This document shows positions 5,387 through 9,657 of a stretch of DNA of 9,657 bases, piece after piece. Source of the stretch: Rubrobacteraceae bacterium (GTDB lineage: Bacteria; Actinomycetota; Rubrobacteria; Rubrobacterales; Rubrobacteraceae); contig JAUJMB010000056.1 in NCBI GenBank assembly GCA_030447045.1, positions 1 through 9,657 of the forward strand, written 5' to 3'. Made by a program: the position numbers and the translations under genes. The notes under the pieces were generated by a model. It ran no database searches. It had not been told where the DNA came from and worked only from the letters and a program-made list of their open reading frames with translations. Position 1 is the first letter of the stretch; each line of letters begins with the position of its first letter.

Positions 5387-6388
5387 ATGACGCTAAAGCC
5401 GTTGCGGGAACAGGTGGTGGTCGTCATGGGGGCTTCGAGCGGCATAGGCCGGGAGGCGGCCCTCCGCCTCGCCGGGCGGGGCGCGCAGGTCGTCGTCTCG
5501 GCCAGGGGCGAGCCCGGGCTCCGCTCTTTGGTGGAGGAGATCCAGGAGGCCGGCGGCGAGGCGACGGCCGTGGTCGCCGACACGGCCGAGTTCGAGCAGG
5601 TGAAGGCGGTGGCAGACCGCGCGGCGGAGGAGTACGGCAGGCTCGACACCTGGGTGCACGTGGCCGGCGTAGGCCTCTTCGCCGCCTTCGCGGACACCAC
5701 GCCAGAGGAGTTCCGGCGCGTCATAGACGTCAACCTCATGGGGCAGGTCCACGGCGCGATGGCCGCGCTGCCTTACATAAAGCGCGAAGGCCGCGGCGCC
5801 CTCGTACACATCTCCTCCATGGGGGCGAAGCGCTCGGTCCCGCTACAGAGCGCGTACTGCGCCTCCAAGCACGGCATGGAGGGCTTTCTCGAAGCCCTGC
5901 GCGTCGAGCTCAGGCACGAAGGGCTTCCGATCGGCGTTACCAGCATCCAGCCCGCGACCACCAACACGCCGTTCTTCGACAAGGCCCGCACCAAGCTGGG
6001 GGTCAAGCCCGTCGCCCCGCCCCCGATCTACGGCCCCAACCTCGTCGCCGACGCCATCCTCCACGCCGCCGAGCACCCGGCCCGCGACATCGTGGTCGGG
6101 GGTGCGGCGAAGGCCCTGATCCTGGGCCAGCGCCTCTCGCCCCGGCTGGTGGACGCCCTTATGCAGACGAGGGGCTTCGAGGTCCACTACACGGACGAGC
6201 CCAAGGCCGAGAACGCCCCCGACAACCTCCAAGCCTCCCTGGGCCACGAAGCGGTCGAGGGCTCCTTCAGCGACCGCCAGCACCCCAGGAGCCTCTACAC
6301 CTGGTTGGAGCTGCGCCCGGCGGCGAAGGGGATCGCCGTCGCGGGCGCGGCGCTCGGGGCGCTGGCCCTGCTGCGCCCCAGGTCCTAG
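5387..6388 (+). CDS. Short-chain dehydrogenase/reductase with C-terminal hydrophobic anchor
   Basis: A 333-residue classical SDR. The cofactor loop is GASSGIG (15-21), and Arg40 ends the second strand (VVVSAR), suggesting NADP(H). The usual NNAG motif reads HVAG (91-94). Catalytic residues are Asn116, Ser144 (HISSMG), Tyr157 and Lys161 (YCASK). The PATTNTPFF loop near residue 200 follows. Beyond the roughly 250-residue SDR core is a tail with GFEVHYTDEP and DNLQASLGHEAVEGSFSDR. It ends in a hydrophobic Ala/Gly/Leu stretch (about 315-329) that could be a membrane anchor. The substrate is unknown. ATG 5387 is used because the SDR fold begins there; the frame is open much further upstream, but only as a shadow of the hydrolase. 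It is convergent with the esterase. Confidence 0.92.
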   Translation: MTLKPLREQVVVVMGASSGIGREAALRLAGRGAQVVVSARGEPGLRSLVEEIQEAGGEATAVVADTAEFEQVKAVADRAAEEYGRLDTWVHVAGVGLFAAFADTTPEEFRRVIDVNLMGQVHGAMAALPYIKREGRGALVHISSMGAKRSVPLQSAYCASKHGMEGFLEALRVELRHEGLPIGVTSIQPATTNTPFFDKARTKLGVKPVAPPPIYGPNLVADAILHAAEHPARDIVVGGAAKALILGQRLSPRLVDALMQTRGFEVHYTDEPKAENAPDNLQASLGHEAVEGSFSDRQHPRSLYTWLELRPAAKGIAVAGAALGALALLRPRS

Positions 6389-6476
6389 AGCCCAGAGGCG
6401 TCCCGGACGACCCTCCAAGGGGTGACAGGCATCCGCGGCTCTCTGCGGCGACGTGAGGAGGGTCCCCTCTGCCCGA

Positions 6477-6520
6477 AGAGGGTGAGGCGGACCCCGCGAA
6501 CGGCGCGGGGCATCACCTCT
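6477..6520. terminator. Hairpin in the convergent gap, possible bidirectional terminator
   Basis: CCCCGCG (6492-6498) pairs with CGCGGGG (6504-6510) around a 5-nt loop. An outer arm AGAGGGTGA (6477-6485) pairs with TCACCTCT (6513-6520) with one bulged G. It sits midway in the 174-bp gap between the ends of the dehydrogenase (plus) and the esterase (minus), where termination is needed from both sides. No U-tract is present in either direction. The rest of the gap shows no gene. Confidence 0.45.
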
Positions 6521-6562
6521 CGCCCTTCTACGATCCGCGGAGCCGGTGGTTACCGCGCCGCG

Positions 6563-7252
6563 CTACGGGGCGGCAAACCAGTCCACGGCCTCTTGGGCGA
6601 TGGCGGGCGGGACCACGTGCGGACCGTCGAACTCCCTGTACGTGACCTCGTAGCCCGCCCCCTCGAGCTCCGGGACTATCCTGCGGCTCGTCCTGTCGAT
6701 CGGGAGCCAGCGGTCCCGCGTGCCGTGGGAGACGAAGAAGCGCGGGGAGCCCGCCCGGCCGGCCGGCGCCATAAACCCCGGCGAGAACGCCAGGACGTTA
6801 CCGAAAAGGTCACCGTTCGAGATCCCCAGCGAGATCGCGTAGGAGGCGCCGTCCGAGTAGCCGCCCACCGCCACGCGGTCGGGGTCCACGGCGTAGGAGG
6901 CGAACGTCTGGCCCAGGGCCTCGTCGATGGCGGCGACGTCCCGTCCGTAGCGCCCGCGTCCCAGGATCAGGTCCCAGGTCGGTCCTTGCGAGCTGAGTGC
7001 TAGCAGGATCAGGCCCGCCCCGTCCGCCTGCTGGCGTAGCTGGGCGAGGCCGTCGCGCGCGTCCTCGCCTGCCCCGTGCAGCAGCAACACCAGCGGCGCG
7101 GGCCGCCCGGCCCCGTAGCCCGCCGGCACGTAGAGGTAGCCGTCGCTGCCGGCGCCTAGCTCCAGCGGCCGCAGGCCTACCGGCGCCGCCCCGTCCGTCC
7201 CCGACGGCCGGGCCTTCAGTCGCCCCCTCGCGTACCCTTCGTCCGCAACCAT
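6563..7252 (-). CDS. Alpha/beta hydrolase, carboxylesterase/PHB-depolymerase-like
   Basis: A 229-residue serine hydrolase with Ser133 in GYSDGA (131-136), Asp180 in HGTRDRWLP and His212 in DGPHVVPP. LVLLLHGAGED (54-64) supplies the oxyanion loop. The compact form without a large cap, GYSDGA in place of GxSxGG, and VDPDRVAVGGYSDG before the nucleophile place it near the phospholipase/carboxylesterase and polyhydroxybutyrate-depolymerase-like esterases. Residues 38-53 (DGYLYVPAGYGAGRPA) resemble the entry strand of those enzymes. There is no signal peptide, so it is probably cytoplasmic. It starts at ATG 7252 with GGAGG only 3 nt upstream, closer than optimal, and no better start is visible. 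It is unrelated in architecture to the hydrolase at 4482 beyond the shared fold. Confidence 0.9.
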   Translation of the reverse strand: MVADEGYARGRLKARPSGTDGAAPVGLRPLELGAGSDGYLYVPAGYGAGRPAPLVLLLHGAGEDARDGLAQLRQQADGAGLILLALSSQGPTWDLILGRGRYGRDVAAIDEALGQTFASYAVDPDRVAVGGYSDGASYAISLGISNGDLFGNVLAFSPGFMAPAGRAGSPRFFVSHGTRDRWLPIDRTSRRIVPELEGAGYEVTYREFDGPHVVPPAIAQEAVDWFAAP

Positions 7253-7288
7253 ATGCCTCCGTATTCCCGCTACGTCGTCCCGCTAACC

Positions 7289-7314
7289 CACCGCCGGCAC
7301 GGCGGTGCTAGGAT
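7289..7314 (+). promoter_or_regulatory. Palindrome plus TAGGAT -10 box upstream of the 61-residue gene
   Basis: CACCGCC (7289-7295) and GGCGGTG (7301-7307) form a perfect 7-bp dyad with a 5-nt centre. TAGGAT (7309-7314), an actinobacterial-style -10 box, follows immediately. Initiation near 7321 would put the Shine-Dalgarno site close to the transcript start. There is no recognisable -35 box. A dyad lying just upstream of the -10 is a typical operator position, either for an activator acting within the spacer or for a repressor. Confidence 0.4.
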
Positions 7315-7344
7315 CGGGGCAATACACGCGGAGGAGGGAGGCGC

Positions 7345-7530
7345 ATGGACCGGGACAGGCTTCTAGAGGACCTGAGGTGGCTCGCGGAGGGCAACCCGCA
7401 GTACGCCGGCACCGAGGAGGAGGGCCGCCAGAACCCCGAGGTCGCCCACCTGATGGCCGACGACCTCCTGCTGGCCTACATAGACGACGGGGAGGTCACC
7501 GCCCTCTTCAACCGCGTTCGCAACGCGTGA
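7345..7530 (+). CDS. Uncharacterised 61-residue acidic protein
   Basis: A small soluble protein, predicted mostly helical. LLEDLRWLAEGN (6-17) opens it, an acidic stretch with EEEGRQNPE lies in the middle, and AHLMADDLLLAYIDDGEVTALFNRV (34-58) closes it. There is no membrane segment or cysteine, and I do not recognise the family. It is probably real. Two overlapping GGAGG sites precede the ATG (the better-spaced one at 7330-7336), a plausible promoter lies upstream, and the gene fills a gap between two well-supported genes without overlapping either. It is divergent from the esterase and convergent with ycaQ (49 nt between the stop codons). Size and acidity would suit a small binding or regulatory protein, but nothing in the sequence proves this. 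Confidence 0.75.
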   Translation: MDRDRLLEDLRWLAEGNPQYAGTEEEGRQNPEVAHLMADDLLLAYIDDGEVTALFNRVRNA

Positions 7531-7579
7531 TCCCGGCTTCTGGTCGGCCCTTCGAGGCCCGCGACCCGCGATCCGCCGG

Positions 7580-8836
7580 TCACCCCGCCCGTTCTCGCCC
7601 CGTGGTGGGCGCCCCTGCGTCGTCATCGACCGCGGCCTGGAGCACCCCGGCCAGCCCCGACGGGTCGGAGCGACGGACCACGACCCCGGGCGCGCCGTGC
7701 CAACCGGCACAGGCCCGCAGCGCCCCGGCGAGCCCTCCGACGAGGCGGTCATCCGCCTCCGTGTTCTGTTCAAGGTGGAGCGCCTTGATTTCGAAGATGC
7801 CGTCCTTGCGGTGGGCCTTCGCGTCGAGCCTGCCGACCAGCGCGCCGCGGTGCAGGATCGGGAGCGAGTAGTAGCCGTAGCGGCGCCGGGCGGCCGGGGT
7901 GTAGACCTCGATCTTGTACTCGAAACCGAAGAGCTCCAGCGCCCGCGCCCTGTCCCACACGACGGGATCGAACGGCGAGAGCAACGTGGTCACGGTGGAC
8001 CGCAGCCCGCCGGAGACGACCCCCTCGGCCAGCCCGGCGTTCTCCGGATGGACGTAGGCGGGCTCCTCCCGACCCTCGACCCCGGCGCGGAGCAGCCCGC
8101 CCTCGTCAACCAGCCCTTCGAGCAGCCCCGTCACGCCCCTCTTCGGCGTCCGGAAGTAGTCGGGCACCCAGCGGGCGAAGGCGACGCCGAGCGCCCGGAC
8201 GGCCTTCAGGGCGAGCGCCCGCCGGACCTCTTCCGGCGTCGGCGCAAGGCCGTCTTCCCAGCCCGGTAGCGCCCGCGCCAGCACGCGCTCGCGCAGGTCG
8301 TAGACGCGGTGGAAGTTGGGGTCGCGCCGCGAGATCATGAGCTCCCCGGCCGCGAACAGGTGCTCGAGCGCCCGCTTCTCCGGCTTCCACTCCCACCATC
8401 CGCCGGCCTTGCCGTCCGTCCGGGCAAACTCCGCGGAGCGCACCGGTCCTCCCCGGCGGATACGCTCCAGCACACGCCGGACCTCCTCGGGGTGGGCGGA
8501 GAACCAGGCGCGGGACTTCTCGCCGCCCTCCAACATAAACCGCCGGTACAGCCCGTAATCCTCGATGGGAACGAAACAGGCCGCGTGCGCCCAGCCCTCG
8601 AAGAGAGCACCCTCAGCCAGAAGCTCGTTCAGCCAGATAGGATCGTACGCGCCGAGCCTGCTCCACAGCACGAGGTAGGGGCTGCGCGCGACGACGGAGA
8701 TGGAGTCGATCTGCAGCACCCCCATCCGCCGGACTGCCTCTAGAACGTCGCCCTTCTCGGTCGGTCGCCCCGGCGGAGATATCAGGCCCTGCGCGGCGAG
8801 CAGCATGGTACGCGCCGCTTCAGCCGAAAACTCCAT
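7580..8836 (-). CDS. ycaQ: YcaQ/AlkX-type crosslink-repair DNA glycosylase
   Basis: A 418-residue member of the HTH_42/YcaQ family, whose studied members are DNA glycosylases. E. coli YcaQ (AlkX) excises bulky N7-alkylguanine and unhooks nitrogen-mustard crosslinks, and Streptomyces AlkZ resolves azinomycin crosslinks. The conserved LQIDSISVVARSPY block is at residues 41-54. It contains the catalytic Q-phi-D motif (Gln42-Ile43-Asp44) of the YcaQ subgroup, as opposed to the Q-phi-Q of AlkZ. Other family landmarks are LFEGWAHAACFVP (around 78-90), EHLFAAGELMISRR with a winged-helix look, LLSPFDPVVWDR, and the C-terminal YYSLPILHRGALVGRLDAK. Length is close to that of E. coli YcaQ. GGGAGG lies 8 nt before the ATG. 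No neighbouring antibiotic cluster is visible, so a general alkylation-repair role is likelier than self-resistance. Confidence 0.92.
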   Translation of the reverse strand: MEFSAEAARTMLLAAQGLISPPGRPTEKGDVLEAVRRMGVLQIDSISVVARSPYLVLWSRLGAYDPIWLNELLAEGALFEGWAHAACFVPIEDYGLYRRFMLEGGEKSRAWFSAHPEEVRRVLERIRRGGPVRSAEFARTDGKAGGWWEWKPEKRALEHLFAAGELMISRRDPNFHRVYDLRERVLARALPGWEDGLAPTPEEVRRALALKAVRALGVAFARWVPDYFRTPKRGVTGLLEGLVDEGGLLRAGVEGREEPAYVHPENAGLAEGVVSGGLRSTVTTLLSPFDPVVWDRARALELFGFEYKIEVYTPAARRRYGYYSLPILHRGALVGRLDAKAHRKDGIFEIKALHLEQNTEADDRLVGGLAGALRACAGWHGAPGVVVRRSDPSGLAGVLQAAVDDDAGAPTTGRERAG

Positions 8837-8858
8837 CTACCTCGCCTCCCGAAGACAC

Positions 8859-8878
8859 CAACGGCCACCGTTGTTATA
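8859..8878 (-). promoter_or_regulatory. ycaQ -10 box with overlapping perfect palindrome
   Basis: On the minus strand TATAAC (8873-8878) is a good -10 box for ycaQ. Immediately downstream and sharing one base is a perfect 15-bp palindrome, CAACGG-CCA-CCGTTG (8859-8873). It would cover the transcription start about 25-30 nt before the ATG, the classical position of a repressor operator. The -35 region (8896-8901) is poor. The regulator is unknown; the sequence does not match a LexA box. Confidence 0.45.
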
Positions 8879-8896
8879 CGGCCATCCCCGTGGCCG
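8879..8896. other. Short hairpin upstream of the ycaQ -10 box
   Basis: CGGCCA (8879-8884) and TGGCCG (8891-8896) form a perfect 6-bp stem around TCCCCG. It occupies the spacer between the expected -35 and -10 positions of the ycaQ promoter. It may be a second protein-binding dyad or chance in GC-rich DNA. Confidence 0.3.
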
Positions 8897-8923
8897 GACG
8901 AGGGGCAATCGGTCCCGTGCCGA

Positions 8924-8947
8924 CCAGCCGAGACGCAGACCGGCTGG
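8924..8947 (-). terminator. Hairpin downstream of gltD, probable terminator
   Basis: CCAGCCG (8924-8930) and CGGCTGG (8941-8947) make a perfect 7-bp stem with a 10-nt loop. It begins 12 nt after the gltD TAG stop and lies before the ycaQ promoter region. No U-tract follows on the minus strand, so it would be a U-less terminator. Confidence 0.42.
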
Positions 8948-8959
8948 CTAGCCGAAAAG

Positions 8960-9657
8960 CTACCCCGGCAGCAGGCTGCGGCCGACGAGGTACTCGTCCG
9001 CCTGGCGGGCGGCCTTGCGGCCCTCGGCTATGGCCCAGACTATGAGCGAGGCGCCGCGCTTGGCGTCGCCGGCGACGAAGACGCCCTCCCTCTTCGTCGC
9101 GTAGCCGTTCTCGGAGTGGATCGCGCCGCGGTCCGTGTAGCCGAGGTCCATCTCCTCCTGCAGGCGGTCCTTTACGGGTCCGGTGAAGCCGATGGCGAGC
9201 AGGACGAGGTCCGTCTCTATCTCGAAGTCCGTCCCCTCCTTCGGGACGGTCTTGCCCTCGGGCGTGCGCTCGGTCTCCACGGCGTGCATCTTCTCGACGT
9301 GGCCGTTCGACCCCGAGAAACCCTTGACGGCGACGGAGAAGCCGCGCTCGCCGCCCTCCTCGTGGGCCGGGTAGGTGTGGAGGATCAGCGGCCAGTCGGG
9401 CCAGGTGAGGTGGTCGGGGTTCTCGGGAGGCTTCGGGCCGTGGGTCAGGACCTTCACCGAGGCGCAGCCCTCGCGGTGGGAGTTGCCGAGGCAGTCCGCG
9501 CTCGTGTCGCCGCCGCCCAGGATCACGACGTTCTTGTCCTTAGCGGTTATCTCTATCTCGGCGTTCGTCGGGAGCCCCGCGACGCGGCGGTTCTGCTGGG
9601 TGAGGTAGTCCATCGCAAGGTGGATGCCCCCGAGCTCCCGTCCCGGCACGTCGAGGT
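8960..9657 (-). CDS. gltD: Glutamate synthase (NADPH) small subunit, C-terminal part
   Basis: This partial gene continues beyond the right edge; about 232 C-terminal residues of a protein usually near 470-490 are present. GltD passes electrons from NADPH through FAD and iron-sulfur centres to the large subunit GltB, which makes glutamate from glutamine and 2-oxoglutarate. The visible part opens with LDVPGRELGGIHLAMDYL and contains the second nucleotide-binding loop VVILGGGDTSADCLGN (NADPH). It then has a central domain with LTWPDWPLILHTYPAHEEGG and the C-terminal FAD-contacting segment GVFVAGDAKRGASLIVWAIAEGRKAA, all characteristic of GltD. The GTG that could look like a start at 9649 is an internal valine, since the frame runs on to the edge (Leu-Asp before it). 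gltB would be expected upstream, outside the window. Confidence 0.95.
   Translation of the reverse strand, partial: LDVPGRELGGIHLAMDYLTQQNRRVAGLPTNAEIEITAKDKNVVILGGGDTSADCLGNSHREGCASVKVLTHGPKPPENPDHLTWPDWPLILHTYPAHEEGGERGFSVAVKGFSGSNGHVEKMHAVETERTPEGKTVPKEGTDFEIETDLVLLAIGFTGPVKDRLQEEMDLGYTDRGAIHSENGYATKREGVFVAGDAKRGASLIVWAIAEGRKAARQADEYLVGRSLLPG

Noticed and set aside
9647..9649. GTG as the start of a short gltD-like gene
   Set aside because: It is the valine of the conserved LDVPGREL segment. The frame stays open to the window edge, so the gene is simply cut off.

Overview
The window is GC-rich chromosomal DNA. It has short intergenic gaps, purine-rich Shine-Dalgarno sites, a tRNA without encoded CCA, and frequent ATA and AGG codons despite the high GC. 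Together these suggest an actinobacterium, most likely a Rubrobacter-like lineage. The lineage call is inferred from composition and gene style, not from a database match.

Left block (1-1817, all minus strand): tRNA-Gln(CTG) with a plausible promoter of its own, then a two-gene unit read right to left. That unit is lemA (single-pass membrane protein) followed 7 nt later by htpX (membrane M48 zinc protease). Upstream of lemA lies a 175-bp gap holding a cluster of degenerate GAGGCTTCAGG/TCAGGTTTCAGG repeats in direct and inverted orientation.

Central block (1818-6388): a VOC/glyoxalase-fold protein (minus) diverges from a SAM-dependent methyltransferase (plus). After a likely terminator come four plus-strand genes: an unrecognised four-helix membrane protein with a glycine/serine-rich N-terminal tail, a 63-residue highly charged and probably disordered protein, an alpha/beta hydrolase, and a short-chain dehydrogenase with a hydrophobic C-terminal anchor. 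Strong hairpins sit between several of these genes, so they are probably separate transcription units, although the hydrolase and dehydrogenase may be co-transcribed.

Right block (6389-9657): a second serine hydrolase/esterase (minus), a 61-residue uncharacterised protein (plus) with a promoter-embedded palindrome, a YcaQ/AlkX-type crosslink-repair DNA glycosylase (minus) with a perfect palindrome next to its likely -10 box, and the C-terminal part of glutamate synthase small subunit gltD (minus), which runs off the right edge.

The genes do not add up to one recognisable new system. They look like ordinary chromosomal genes for membrane proteostasis, nitrogen assimilation, DNA repair and assorted oxidoreductases and hydrolases. 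The items most worth following are the two small unknown proteins, the uncharacterised membrane protein, the 23-bp hairpin at 4405-4465, the palindrome at the ycaQ promoter and the intergenic repeat family at 1695-1806.
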